Assembly: GCA_944739405.2 (NCBI GenBank)
Contig: OX123182.2
Span: 37,263,598 to 37,327,597 of the forward strand
From: Euclidia mi
Lineage: Eukaryota > Arthropoda > Insecta > Lepidoptera > Erebidae
DNA length: 64,000 nt
Direction of reading: 5' to 3'
This document shows positions 22,441-34,689 of the stretch, piece after piece. The first letter of the stretch is position 1; the number at the start of each line of letters is the position of its first letter. The notes below the pieces were generated by a model. That model saw nothing but the letters and a program-made list of their open reading frames with translations. It searched no databases and had not been told where the DNA came from. A program made the translations under genes and the position numbers.

Positions 22441-23531
22441 ATATTTTTTCGTGAAAACATGAATGCTGCATAATGCCCAAAAGAATTCGTTTTAATTTGT
22501 ATTTCAAGTTACGTAATGTTTTTCGAGCATCCGGCACGCTTGCTTAACAGTGAGGATGACAATTTGAAACAAAAAATATATAATTTTCAGAAACCTTATC
22601 ATTCTATAACGTCTATCTGAGATGCCCTACCAAGTTAATAATCACCTAGTCTTTATCGAAGCATGAATCATTAATCAATCATCATCAGGACACATCCTCC
22701 TATTATCTACAACCATAATTCTCCGCGCCTTTATATCGTAACTCATGAGCTCATATGTGCCTACATACAAAGAGCGGAAACGAGAAATCTTATTCTCTGT
22801 ACAACCATGAAGACATGCTATAAATCATTTCCAGCGGTATCGCGCTAACGAGCGATACGTCTACAAAACAATGAAAATCGTCATAATAAAACATCATTGT
22901 AGTCGACTGTAAGATGATAATTAACACACTTAACTCTGCAAGAATCACGAAATTTTTCCTCCTTCGCATTTTTGTGCAAACAACCGGCACAAACAGAACA
23001 ACTTCAGTAGGTGAATGTTTTAATAAAAATGGATATACGTATGCATTCCTCTCTGCAGAACAGACGCTGCAAAACATCGGGAGCGATTCAATAACAAAAT
23101 GTCTATATTTTTGTTAAAGTATTTTCCGTTGTGATAAAATGAAGACGAATTATTGAACAGCGCTGTAGTTATTTATTGCTTCCATACTACACGCCTTCGC
23201 GACTTAAACTCATACTAGCCTTTGCCCGTGACTTCGTCTTCGTAGAACGTGTCTTGTTTTAAATGGTAACATTGTACTCCAAAACATAGTTTTATTTATA
23301 CAAACATCGGCCTTTTTATTTATAGTTGAAGACGACGCGAAGATGACTGAGTACTGCCCACGAAAGTGGTACCTACGATAAATGCATGTGTATAATTCAA
23401 TGCAGAGAAAAATCAGGAACATTCGAGTCGACGTGGCGCCGGTTATTGCAGTTGCCAAGAATGTTACACATGTTACAAATTGAGAGAAATGAGAGTGCTT
23501 GCCGAAGTATTTCGAAGGCAAATATGGTACA
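22441..23531. other. No recognised feature
   Basis: Short open frames only; no repeats with definable ends. Confidence 0.4.
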
Positions 23532-23739
23532 CTAGAGGACGCCAGCAGCTACGCCTGCATTTTTTTTTTAATTTACCCGTTTTGGCCGATCCCGTGGGAA
23601 TTTTGGGAAATCCCTTCTTAGTGCACCCCTACGGTCCCCGAGGAACATACATGCCAAATTTCAGCTTCCTGCGCCCAATAGTTTCGGCTGTAGCGTGTCT
23701 GTCAGTCAGTCAGTAACGCAAGGATTTTATATATTAAGA
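23532..23739 (-). mobile_element. Helitron-type non-autonomous element
   Basis: Inverted close copy of 10801-11007. On the plus strand it begins CTAGAGGACGCCAGCAGC and ends GGATTTTATATATTAAGA. The flanking bases are A (23531) and T (23740), the Helitron target. It contains GTCAGTCAGTCAGTAACGC near its 5' end. Confidence 0.85.
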
Positions 23740-23858
23740 TAAGATGTTGAATCGGTAAGTTTAAATTTTGTGGAAATTCTCAAATGTAAAACTTACGCTT
23801 TGGTTGGTTTAAAAGGAAAGTTTTCTTTCGATGAGAATGGGTAGTATGGTTTGTAGAC

Positions 23859-23904
23859 TTTTCCATACTTAGGCTAGATTGCCATCCTGCCTAAGTATGG
23901 AAAA
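23859..23904. other. 16-bp perfect hairpin
   Basis: TTTTCCATACTTAGGC (23859-23874) and its exact reverse complement (23889-23904) are separated by 14 bases. No role is evident. Confidence 0.7.
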
Positions 23905-24469
23905 CTCTGCCAAGATTTTTTGACATATAGTAAAATGTTCTTTTTGTGAACACGAATGTCGCCCAATTCTATCCTAGCCTGAATATTAGATATGTAAATG
24001 TTTGTAAAAATTATATTATAAACTTTTAGAAATAGAACAACATTTTGCAATGACACATTTTAGAAGCTACAGAGACTAATAGATATCGTGATTTCGCAAT
24101 TGAATGCAAAATATGAGGCAGCATCAACACAGCCACAAAATTACCGGTTTTAATACTAAAATAACTAAAAGCACAAGTTATAGTTTGAACCATACTCGGC
24201 TTCTCGACCTCGCCCTCGCCGTCATATGCAACGCGCTTCCATACTCTCGACTTCTACTGTAATACCGTTTAAAGCCTCACATTATTATATCGAATTACAA
24301 CACAAAACTTTAACGTAGCAACGAGAAACTCCTCGATCGGTCAATCGATTGTACCTACTGCATTGAGGTACAACATGTAACAAAACTTGAGTATAATAAT
24401 AGGTATATAAAGGTAGATGCCGAGCGATGAGTTTAAAAGATTGGCTTCTGAAAACAAATAGTCATTACC

Positions 24470-24800
24470 TTTTTTTTATAGTAATCGGCGGCAAACGAGC
24501 AAACGGATCGCCTGATGGTAAGCAATTACCGCCGCCCATGGACGCAACACCACAGGAGTCACAAGTGCGTTGCCGCCCCTTGGGGTTGGGAAAAGGGATA
24601 GGATGAGGGATAAGGCCTCCGACACTCTCACTCACCGAACCAAACGCAACAGTTTAAGTATTGTTACTTTACGTTCGATTTTCTGTGAGAGGGTAGTACG
24701 TCCCCGGCCGAGCCGGCCCATTCATGCTCAAATCGGCAAGGCTCTAATACTTGTAAAATCTCCTGTCTTTCTCGCTATGAAAGCAACGTTTTTTTTTTTT
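24470..24800 (-). mobile_element. Dispersed lepidopteran retroelement 3' fragment
   Basis: A T-run at 24470-24477 (a poly(A) on the minus strand) is followed by CGGCAAACGAGCAAACGGAT and GCCTGATGGTAAGCAATTACC, then GTGCGTTGCCGCC and GTCCCCGGCCGAGCCGGCCC. I recognise this as a very common lepidopteran dispersed repeat. Assignment to a LINE or SINE family is uncertain. Confidence 0.5.
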
Positions 24801-24822
24801 TGCTTAACTCGCATACCCTTTG

Positions 24823-25038
24823 CACGGTAATATAATCTAACAGTATTGTAACTCGGCCGTCTTCGTGAGTTATATACCTACCAGACGCGCCGCATGCGAG
24901 CTGCGGCACGATAGCGGCTGCGGGTACTGTAGGTACAGTCCGCCCAGTCTAATGGGTACTCTGCTCGCGGCGCGTAGGTATAACTCGAGTTTCGTGCGTT
25001 TGTATGGAGTTACAATACTGTTAGATATTATTACCGTG
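24823..25038. mobile_element. 216-bp MITE with 7-bp target duplication
   Basis: Ends CACGGTAATATAATCTAACA (left) and the near-complement TGTTAGATATTATTACCGTG (right) form inverted repeats of about 30 bp including CAGTATTGTAACTC. The flanks are CCCTTTG at 24816-24822 and 25039-25045. The internal part is GC-rich. Superfamily unclear. Confidence 0.75.
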
Positions 25039-25410
25039 CCCTTTGTTATGTACCCTTATAACTTTTTTATGTAATAAACTCGCAAACCATCTAAACATAA
25101 TGTACTGGATGTACGTCACGTCAAAATGTAATCTCAAAACTAGAATACGCCATTACCATGAGATAATGTAAAAGTGAAAACAATGTTTCATAATATCACA
25201 GACGACAAACCCATTGAAAGGCACGAGGGTTGTCGGCACTTACGTTGGCACAGATTACTATTAAATTGCTTGATTCTACATTCATTGCACATTAAAATGG
25301 TAGTATCCCGTCTTTTTAAATGTGCTCAACATTCCATACTTGTGTAACTTTGTTGAGGTTGCGTCACTATCTTAATAAATCGCCTTTTTGTCGATCTCAG
25401 AGCAAGGATT

Positions 25411-25951
25411 AAAGGTGCGTTTCCACAGAAGCGGAGCTGTGCGGAGTTCAACGGAGCAGAGCCGTGTAAATAGGTTGGTGTTTCCACTAAAGCTGCGCAA
25501 GGATGAGCGGTGCAGGGCTGGGCTATGTAGCTGGGTGAAGTGGAGCCGAGCGAAGCTGAGACGACCAGGGCGAACCAGAGCTGAGTCTAGCGGAGCGGAG
25601 CTGTGAAGTACGGTGTCATAATTACTACTACAAACAAACTCCCGCGCCTGACGTCGCGTTACCCCTCTCAGCCCTGCACCACCCCGCGCAACCCCGCTCT
25701 ACCGCGCGCATCCCCGCTCTACACCGCACAGCCCCGCTTCTCCCGGCACAGCTCCACTAAGCTCGACACCGCTGTACCCCGCTTATCTCCGCGCACCATA
25801 CATTTTAATGTAAATCTTCTCAACTCCGCTAACACTGTTTCCACTGAATCGGAGCGGAGATGAGATGTGTATTTTGAGCAATGTGATTGGTCAATTTTTA
25901 TAAGTCTCTGCTCAGCTCCGCCCAGCTCAGCTTCTGTGGAAACGCAGCCTT
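25411..25951. mobile_element. MITE-like element with GGAGC-rich interior
   Basis: Left end AAAGGTGCGTTTCCACAGAA and right end TTCTGTGGAAACGCAGCCTT are inverted repeats of about 20 bp. The interior is made of degenerate GGAGCGGAGC/GCTCCGC motifs, GGAGC-rich on the left and GCTCC/CCCCGC-rich on the right, so the whole element can fold back. The right half repeats TTTCCACTGAATCGGAGCGG. No TSD is certain. Confidence 0.6.
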
Positions 25952-26918
25952 AGTTTGGCACTACCTACGTGTGCATAAATCATGTATTATATACATTTAA
26001 ACACTTAAGTGCAAACATTTTACAAATTGAAATCACGTCTTACAACTGAACTTGCCATCCTGTTGGTTTCAGTTCCCACCAAATCGGACAAGAGATATTT
26101 TGGAAATGACCAATAAGACATCGTTATTTTGCCATCACACCGAGTAGTTTCGGTGGAAACAACAGAAATATTATTGTTCCGAAGACATGTTTAGCGGAGA
26201 CGTGAGCTATGTGCAGCGAACAGGAGTGGGGCGCAAAGCGGAGGTGTGAGTTATGTGCGGTGAACAGAGAACAGTGGCGGAGTTGCCATGTTGCATCCCG
26301 CTCAGAGCCAGCAGCTCTTACTTGCATTACCTAACCCATTTACGTCTTTGTTTGTAAAACCTACAGCTGCTTGCTACAATTATCTATTCCACACAGCTCC
26401 TCTCGTCTAGGCTTTATCGGGAATCGTATAATTTTAAATGAAACGTTTCGCAGAATCCATTAACCCATTGAAAACCTTTTAGGTGATAAATAAGTTTTAA
26501 GTTTTCATTAGTTGTATATACATACTAAAATATCGTAATGATATTATAAAGCTGCGATAAACTATTGTGAAGCTTCAAATTGCTACTACCTGCTACCAAT
26601 CAAATATAAACAATTTATTTAGTGTACACATATTGTACAGATTTGTCCAATGTAACACAACACGAGTCCGTCAAAAAAAGAATTGTCTAAAAACTCATAT
26701 TAATGTGGTAAAACAATGCATATAAAGAAAATCTGTATATGTTTTTGGTTTTTGGCAAATAAATATAACTTATTTACTTACCCTAATTACAGCATGTAGC
26801 GCAGTAGAACATGATAATTAATTAAAGCAGAGTGTACAATGTTCATTTATAATGTACATGCATTTTATAATGTACTTAGGTGCTTATTTCCTCAAGCGGT
26901 TACGTGTACTTACTTATG
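25952..26918. other. No recognised feature
   Basis: AT-rich with short open frames only. Confidence 0.4.
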
Positions 26919-27037
26919 CTTTTTTTTTTTTTTTTGAGGAGCACTGTATATCTACTTATTTATAATATTATCATGTTTATAACTTGTGCATGTATCTTTT
27001 TTGCTAACAATAAAATAACTTTTCATTCATTCATTTA
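26919..27037 (+). mobile_element. Short LINE 3'-end fragment
   Basis: A T-run is followed by GAGGAGCACTGTATATC, then AACAATAAAATAAC and a CATTCATTCATT tail, resembling the extreme 3' end of insect LINEs with short tandem tails. No coding part. Confidence 0.35.
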
Positions 27038-27876
27038 AAGTTTGCGACTCGTCAGTCGCCGCGCGCGGCCATACCGTGTGAGACAGAGACTTAATCCTTT
27101 ACGTAGCCCAAAATGTTGGACACGCGTTTTTTAAGCTGCGACAGATTTTGGAACAGCGCACTGTAAGCCAGTATTCAAACTTTTTTATTGTTCTCACAAA
27201 TGTGTTTCGTTGTGAAAAGCTTTGTTTGATCCTCCGTGTTACAGCCAGGATGGTCATCAGTGTTCTGGAAGTTGAAAACGCAGCACATACATCGCCGGCG
27301 CCGAACATTAGAACTGATGTGCGCTACAAGTGACCTGACAATGTTCCAGTTTTAAATCACTTCACACAAATTATTATGGCATATCTCAAACGATTATACG
27401 TTTTTTTCTTTGCTTCAAATTTCCACATTATGCTGTTTGGAATCTCAGTGATCCAATCGATTTTAAGCAATGCATAAAATTAATGAAAGGACATTGGGCC
27501 TATTCCGACCCGGTCACGGACATTGACGAACTTGGTATAAAATGAAAGAGCATGAATGCTCTTACCAGTACATACGCGATTTTTTTTTAATCCATGGGAG
27601 AACAAAGTTTGAGCTAAAGAAATATATTTATAAAAAAACAAAAATCTCATACTCTATTTAAGTAATATAAATTATGGTTCTGTTAAAAATTGCTACAAAT
27701 CGGATCTGTCGAGTGCATGCATGTGCCTACCGAGTGATCATTCATGCCATTAGATGGAAACAATCCAGATTTTAGAGATTTCCCACAGTTGACATACGAA
27801 GAACTGATATTTTTATTATCATCAAAGATTGGACAAGTCCTACTGTCATGGGCATGTGAGACCAAGATTTTATAAA
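27038..27876. other. No recognised feature
   Basis: Two overlapping short frames near 27099-27333 were inspected and show no family signature. Confidence 0.4.
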
Positions 27877-28003
27877 CAATAAAATATTGATCATCATCTG
27901 ATGATGATGATCAATATTTTATTGTTTATATATAAGTCTTGGATACAACTGGGATAACGCTAGGATGATTCCTAGCGCTATCCCAGTTGTATCCAAGACT
28001 TAC
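27874..28003. repeat. Two adjacent palindromes at the SINE end
   Basis: First, AAACAATAAAATATTGATCA... with its inverse ...TGATCAATATTTTATTGTTT (27874-27928), arms about 25 bp around a GAT-rich centre. Second, TAAGTCTTGGATACAACTGG... and its inverse (27930-28003), arms 33 bp with one mismatch and a TGAT centre. The first includes an inverted copy of the SINE's own target duplication. Confidence 0.85.
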
Positions 28004-28364
28004 ACGTCTTGGAGCCCGAGGGCCGCTTACTGGTCTGACAAGCTATGACAGATTATCAACTTTTCCACCGAGCGACTGCCGTCTGACCTCTGCAACCCAA
28101 AGGCATAGCAGTATTCCATTAGCAGTATTGGTTTGGACCAGTATCTGTTTTTATTTAGGGTACTGATTCCCCGTAACGACTGTCAAAGATCTTCATGACA
28201 GCCAGGTTTAACGTGCTCTTCGAGGCACGGGGTAAGTGCTAATTAACAATATAAATATAATACACACTTAACTTCGAAAAGTCATTGGTGTGCGCCGTGT
28301 ATTCCAAACCCTCAGCATGGCAGTCCGTTGGTATCTCCACTAGGCTATCGCTGCCTTAAACAAC
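27889..28364 (-). mobile_element. tRNA-derived SINE, copy 3, with palindromic 3' end
   Basis: Read on the minus strand, GCGATAGCCTAGTGGAGATA (A box region, near 28350) and the body (GACTTTTCGAAGTTAAGTG, TGTCATGAAGATCTTTGACA) match the SINE at 1264 and 52439. The B box is decayed. A 12-bp TSD, CAATAAAATATT, flanks it at 27877-27888 and 28365-28376. The 3' end is abnormal: two adjacent palindromes (27874-27928 and 27930-28003) replace the usual simple tail. Confidence 0.78.
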
Positions 28365-28379
28365 CAATAAAATATTCTA

Positions 28380-28622
28380 ATACATACATACATAGACTCA
28401 CGCCTGTTTCCCCGAAGGGGTAGGCAGAGGCATATTAAACGCCAACTTTTCGCCAGTGTTTTGATCCCACGTAATAGGTGGCGAGCCTATTGCCGCTTAT
28501 CGGGATATTTTGTTTGCCAGAGCCTCGTCCGTTGATCGGCAGGTGCACCACTTGCAGGTGAGGTTAGCTTGGGACCCTTAGTTCTTGGTGGGAACCCTAT
28601 GCACCCACCTTCTAATTCTAAT
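28380..28622 (-). mobile_element. RTE-derived short insertion
   Basis: The low-coordinate end is a TACATACATACATAG tail followed by CGCCTGTTTCCCCGAAGGGG and GTAGGCAGAG, the same 3' end as at 6895-7300. A 9-bp direct repeat AATATTCTA at 28371-28379 and 28623-28631 brackets it. The coding region is lost. Confidence 0.65.
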
Positions 28623-28631
28623 AATATTCTA

Positions 28632-30213
28632 CCACATACACACATCACCATCTAGTCCCAAACTAATCAAAGCTTGTACTATGGATACTAGGTAATGGAT
28701 AAACATACATAAGGTGCATTGGGGTAATTCCGATAGAAATTTCTATGAGATGACTGATGGTCTACAGTTTGATAAAATATTCTAAGAAGTTTGAGATTTG
28801 CTGCCGTTAGTTTTACATCAGCCTGTAATTAATGAAAATATTCGTGATAATTATAGGTTAGATACTTTAATATATAGATGAGAATTGAAAATATGGCACT
28901 TAAAGTATCTGCTCAAGAATTTCAAGAATAGGGAAAATTACGAACTATCTCGGGGCAATTCCGAAATAGTTCAAAATTCGCTTTTATTAGAGTTTGGAAG
29001 AAGACTTACATGTCTTTTTCAATCGTTATCACTACATAACCAAAACAACGCCCAATATTTTGGTAGTTTGACTAATCTCGATTTTTTTTACTTTATATTT
29101 CGTAATTACCCCAGGAAATAAAGCTCAGAAATCCAAGGTTCTCAACATTTTTCCTAAAGTATTGTTGGAAAAGTTGATGTGAAGTGGGCTGGGGCAGAGC
29201 ATTGCAAAATAGGTTGTGGTAGAGCGGAACGGAGAAAAATCGGGAGTTCTTTTATCATTATATTATGAGTAAAAAAATTCAAAATTAAAAGATATTTAAG
29301 GTAAAATCAATATTTTATTAGTATGTAAGAACATAAAAGCTCTTCGCAGTTCTCCATTTTTCACCTGTTCAACAGCCACAGCTAAATCTTGCGGTGTGTA
29401 TGTTTTGATTTTATTTCTTACGTAGGTTCGGAACATGAGAACTCTGCAAAATATATTAATAGTGAAGGTAAGTGTTTATGTATAATAATTATTCTAAGCG
29501 AAACTAGGTCAATTTCAAGAAATATGGTCAAACTCAAAAGAATTAATCGTCCGTACCGTAGTTGCACGCGGGTGATACCGTGCGGAATTGTCATATACCG
29601 GATGACTTATATTACCATCTTGAAAAACAATAGGGCGTTATAGGTAAATGCCATAATAAACTTTGCCCGACCCGGGAATCCAATCCGGGACCGCACGTGC
29701 ACATTTATGCCGCGAGACAAACAAAGCAGCCAGCAAAGTGATAAGTAGGTAAGAAATACTTTTTACAACATCACTTATGTAGGTGTAAACCATTATAATT
29801 AAGTACTTGAATTCATTGGTACTTTTACGTAGATTGAGAATCACTGTCCTTTACTATGAAAAATCTGTGTGTGGTTATTGCGAAATTTGGTTATGCCGTA
29901 ATAAACCCGTTGGGGTAATTCTGTTTTATTTGGTTAAAGAGGACTAGGACATTGTGTTTCAATCTGAAATACGGCAAAGCCGATAATCTATTAGAAAAAC
30001 AAACAATTATTTAAATAACTTACCAGAATTAGAAGATATTGATGTTGGGGTTATACTATTTGCCCAATGACCATCATTTATTAAACACATATAAACTAAT
30101 GAATGATAATCAGATTTAATGAATGAAGAAAATGAATTTTAAATGAGGTATATTTACTAATAAAATACCTATATTTGTTAATCTCCGATTCCTAGCATTT
30201 GCACTTTAGTATT
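28632..30213. other. No recognised gene
   Basis: AT-rich, short frames only. Near 29660-29695 a GACCCGGGAATCCAATCC motif resembles a decayed tRNA-type B box used in dispersed repeats, without a foldable tRNA. Confidence 0.4.
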
Positions 30214-30605
30214 CCTAGTATTATAGGTGAATATGAAATTATTAAGTATTAATTATGCTACAATGACGTGTATCAAATGAATTATTCTGATTGGAATATA
30301 CTGCCGATGAATAATCATCATTCAAATGCTGAAATAGAATATTCGTGCAATGCACAAATTATTTAATTCAGCATTTGATTCATTTGGGACTAATTTGTTA
30401 CTAAATGGATGACCTATACGTATTACTATTTAAAGGCTTGGATAACTGAAATTAAACTGATGTACTTATTTCAAATTATGTCAACAACTGATTTATATCA
30501 TCCTCGAAATTGATAATACATCTATAACTACACCGATTGATCCTATCGATAAGAGAAATATAATTTTATAGTTATATTTCTCTAATCTATTTCTTTCTAT
30601 CCAAA

Positions 30606-30735
30606 GGTTGCCTGGAAGAAATCACCTTTAGCGATAATGCCGCCCATTGTGCATTTTATTTGTAAACTTCTTATTTTTCTCTTCTAACTCTGTAATGGGA
30701 CTTGTGGTGTACAATAAAGAATTATCTATCCATCT
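30606..30735 (+). mobile_element. CR1-like LINE 3' end
   Basis: GGTTGCCTGGAAGAAATCAC, TTTAGCGATAATGCCGCCC and GTGGTGTACAATAAAGAATT match the 3' untranslated end of the long LINE at 50141-50250. Only the last about 130 bp remain. The counterpart in B2 is split by the 3.7-kb insertion (53836-53893 and 57617-57690). Confidence 0.75.
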
Positions 30736-30962
30736 ACACATTAGCGCGATTTAAAAATATTAACAACTTTCATATTGTTTGTTTTCCCGAAGAGTTAGGC
30801 AGAAGTATAATATTACACCCACATTTTGCTATTTTGTGAATTTTCGGTCCCACATAGCGAGATATACATATGGCCTACCCACTGTGGTATCTAACCACCG
30901 GCACTGCGGTGTCTTCGACTCCTTCCCTCAAAGATGGAGTCTACTACAGCGCGGTACAGCAT

Positions 30963-31567
30963 TTTTTTCTTTTTTTTTTGTGTCGGATTGGAAAATCCTC
31001 ATGGAGTCCCTCCGCCCTGGGGGAAGGACGAAGGGGACTGTCAGACTCTTACTGACTAAAAACCAACCCGTGTTCCTCACGTACCCGTGTGTCGGAGGGT
31101 CGGGTATCGCTGAAGCATTCCTTGCTACCCCCCAACGGGTATTGGCCCGCCAGATGGTCAGGCGGGCCCCGAACAAAACCCCCTTGGCGGCGGATGAAGG
31201 TGTTAGGCTCCGCCGCCAAAACACTCAGCGGCCGCAGAGGATAGGGAGGACGGCAACGCAACACCGCATCTCCTCTTCCTCTGCGGCCCCACCGCGACGC
31301 AACGATGGTGCGCCTCCATTTGGTCGCGGGAGATAGGGCGAGCGGCAACGCAACACCGACACGCCTCTCCTCCCGCGACCGCACCCGACTGCGAGGGAGA
31401 GAAGAACTGTCCCTCGCACCCGCTCCTGTGGACGCATCCTGCGCAGGCCTCCGTCAAGCCCACGCGGAGCGTCCCCTCGTGGATCCCTCTTAGCTTCGCC
31501 GCGGGTGACCAATCCACGGTTACTGAGCCCCCCCCCACCACGACAAGGTGGAGATCCCACGGTGGGG
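30963..31567 (-). mobile_element. GC-rich retroelement with poly(A) and 15-bp target duplication
   Basis: The 605-bp insertion begins on the plus strand with a T-rich run (30963-30980), i.e. a poly(A) tail on the minus strand. The direct repeat AGCGCGGTACAGCAT stands at 30948-30962 and 31568-31582. Copy B2 has one intact AGCGCGGTACAGCAT at 58152-58166, the empty site. The body is CG-rich with runs such as CTCCCGCGACCG and GGCGGGCCCCG. The 3' part (CGGGTTGGTTTTTAGTCAGT on the minus strand) resembles a frequent lepidopteran LINE/SINE 3' end. No reverse transcriptase motifs are left, so it is a truncated LINE or a SINE. Confidence 0.8.
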
Positions 31568-34461
31568 AGCGCGGTACAGCATGCGTGAACCGTTGGATAC
31601 TCAGTTTTACTGCAGTTTGATAAGTTTCTATTAAAATAATCTGTCAAGTAACACATACAAATTTTGTGCCATTTTGGAATTTATCTGCAAGATATAGCCT
31701 CGCCGAAAGGTGGTGAGTCTGACCCTTAATGTTGTACCTATCTTTATTCGTTTACTTTAACAACACTTTTTTATAAGAATTTAATTTTTTGTGCTCTAGA
31801 AGACGCCATATCAAATCAGGCGGGCAGCACTTAACAAATACAACTACATATAGGTGTCTTCAAGAATGTATCTAGAAATACATTAACCTGCCTCCCCGTC
31901 ATCCACACTACACGTTTTAAAACTTTAAAACGTGTACAATGCGTCGAGTGTTGCGTTTAAAACTTTAAAACGTGTAGTCTGAGAAAAGGATATATAATGT
32001 ATGGAATTTATGTTTTGTTTCGCGTCTGCAATGAGACATTGTTAACAATAAATTTTATTGTAGTCGCTATCACATCTAATGAGGCAAGTGTTGCTACAAA
32101 CAAATATCGAAAATACGGACAACACCAGGTGTAGTATGTGCTTCAACTCGATATAACTACAAATACAGTATGTGTGCTTCACTCAAATATTTGCTCTGGC
32201 TTTGTGATACTAGTGACAAGATATCCATCGAGCATCTGCCCTCTCGTTATTATACTCACTGAGATCTGTGCAATCAGACGTGATCGAAGTGAAGTGGTAT
32301 TACTATAACAGATATAGATAAGTAGGTATAATTAGTATTCATATAAATTAATATTATTTATATAAATACCAAAACTGGGGAAGTAGTCTGTTAAATTTTC
32401 ACGTTTAAGTTAGTCAACAGACATTGATTAAAGCTGAGCTCTTAACTATGAACTAAAACACTAACATTTACTCTTAAAAGATTTTTTTCTTTTTTCACCT
32501 GATCAGATTATTTTTTTGCTAGACACATAAAATAGTTCTATTATATACAATATAGCTATTTAGTAGTAACCAGTTTAGGTTTTTAGTCGCATACGTGCTA
32601 TGATCCTAATGCGATACTACAATTTAGCATCGATCCCGGTATATACGGAATTCATTGATCAACTTGCTGAATGTAGGCACATGTCATGCGCACTATGGCT
32701 CACATATCCGAATGCAATACCGCGTCTATTCACTCGGGATAAACAATTACTTATCTGTGGAACGATTACCTCGTGAATCAAACCACAACACTCTGATGAT
32801 ACTGACGATGTTGAAAACATTTTATCATCGATGCTGTTGAGCTTTTTACTGATGTGTTGATCTAGTGAACTCTAGTAGCTAGTTATCCTGACTACTAAGG
32901 TAGTGGTCATGATCGATAACCACGCAGTATCAATCCTTGTGTGATAATGATGAATGTCTTTTTCTTTTTTCAAAAGACTACTGCCACACTAGAAATAAAT
33001 CTTGTTTCGGCGGTCTTTACAAATATGCAACCAAATGATTTGAATACTCAGACTAGAACCAACAATTTATGGATCACATTAAATGTTGTCTCGTGTGGGA
33101 ATCGAACCGACAACACTCGATGCATTGTACAGGCTGTCTTTTCGGATCTGGATGACCAGGTGTTAATTTTCCTTATTTTAAACTAAACTCTGTTAAAGTT
33201 ATTCTGGAAGAAAAAATAACTCCAAATAAAAAATTAACAGAAATATTAGTGATTCAGCATCTTTAATTTTGTATTAGTAATGTTTATTTTCATATCTATA
33301 GGAATCCCCTAAAGATAAACGTTACATGTTAAAAATGGGTTCAGATTTGTGATAGAAATATATGTAATTGCAACACAAATACCTATTACTTTATATTTAA
33401 AAAGATCTTCTTGGCTTTGCTTCTGAAGGATTATACGTATTATTTGTATCTACCCTGCAACATACAACTACATTAATAACGCTTCAACCATCCGCATTTA
33501 TGATAAGTACATAATGCCTCTCTACTTTGTCTTCAAGGAACTTGTAACAATGACTGTTATGTATTATCTTTAACGACAATCTGAGCACAGAGCGATCTCC
33601 AATAGCGATTGGATAACATTTAGTCGGATATTAGGACCGGATAACCTGGGGATAAGGCGATTTTATAACAAAACTTTTCTGTTTATAAGTGAGACTAGCG
33701 TTTGGCAACGGATTCGACCGTGAGATTAGAACGCTCTGGCTGGAGTGAAGTGAAATTTATCTTTGACCATAAAAGACTGGGCCGCCTATCTGTTTGCAAG
33801 TGCCAAAACGACGAGAAAGCTGCCATACTAGTTCAGTTTGTAGCATGATACTGAGCCAAAAGTGTTACTTGTTTGAGTTTAAACTGTTTGTGCCCGTGTC
33901 TGTGAGCGTCTACGGGTGAACGAATAGCATTAAAAATTCGAGTGAAGTTGCTTGTTGTTTCTAATCACCTACGTCGTTGATAGATTGAAAAAGATGCATG
34001 TATCACGACACATAAATGGTATCAGATCAATACTTGCGACGGTTTGTATTCCATTTTATAAAAGGTTAAAATTCTCACGAAAGATAATTTCGATAACCTA
34101 AGTCGTTAATTAGTTAAATGCAATCTGAATTGATAAGTGTAGCAAAAAAGAAAAGTATATACATACCAATTTGTAATTTAATCATTTTATAGTAGATATA
34201 GGTGTCATAGAATTCAAAGAGACAACCTGCTAAACCATACCCGAATCCGTTCTGTGGGTATTGCGTGATGCCGCAACCGACTGATGGCTAGACAAACATT
34301 ACAGAAGCGATTGTTTGGAGTGAACATTCTAAAATATACTGAAACAGTGTAGTTTTTCAAAATATATCAACACCTCCAGCCTTAAAAATTTGTTTAGAAT
34401 AAAGAAAAGTTTGTTAATCCGATTTCGTACCTGTGTGTTTAAAATAATGAACAGACTAATA

Positions 34462-34689
34462 GTCCATTGAAAAGTTACGTTTGGGTGGTGGTTGGTGAAA
34501 ACCATCCGCGCCTGAACTCTTTCTACGATGGTGGCAGAGGGACAATTGGTACGACCCCACAAATTTAGTTATAGCTTTACGTGATAGATATATAGATAGA
34601 TAGTAAGGGCACCTAGAAATCTAAAAAATAAAATTGCGTCCTCTGACAAATGCACGCTAACCCCAAAAAAATTTCACATTTCAATGGAC
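34462..34689. mobile_element. TA-flanked MITE (228 bp)
   Basis: Left end GTCCATTGAAAAGTTACG and right end CACATTTCAATGGAC are inverted repeats abutting TA (34460-34461 and 34690-34691). Absent from the matching part of B2. A related fragment (CCTCTGATAAATGCATGTTA) occurs at 39598-39617. Confidence 0.6.

Noticed and set aside
22790..23521. Minus and plus frames of about 70-100 codons
   Set aside because: No family signature, no conserved context; expected by chance in AT-rich DNA.
30928..31656. Several Arg/Gly/Pro-rich frames
   Set aside because: They lie in the GC-rich retroelement insertion on the wrong strands or frames, with no domain signature.
33085..33135. Possible tRNA (GGGAATCGAACCGACAAC), also at 21499 and 59640
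   Set aside because: Only the T-arm-like part is present; no acceptor, D or anticodon arms can be folded. It belongs to a dispersed repeat.
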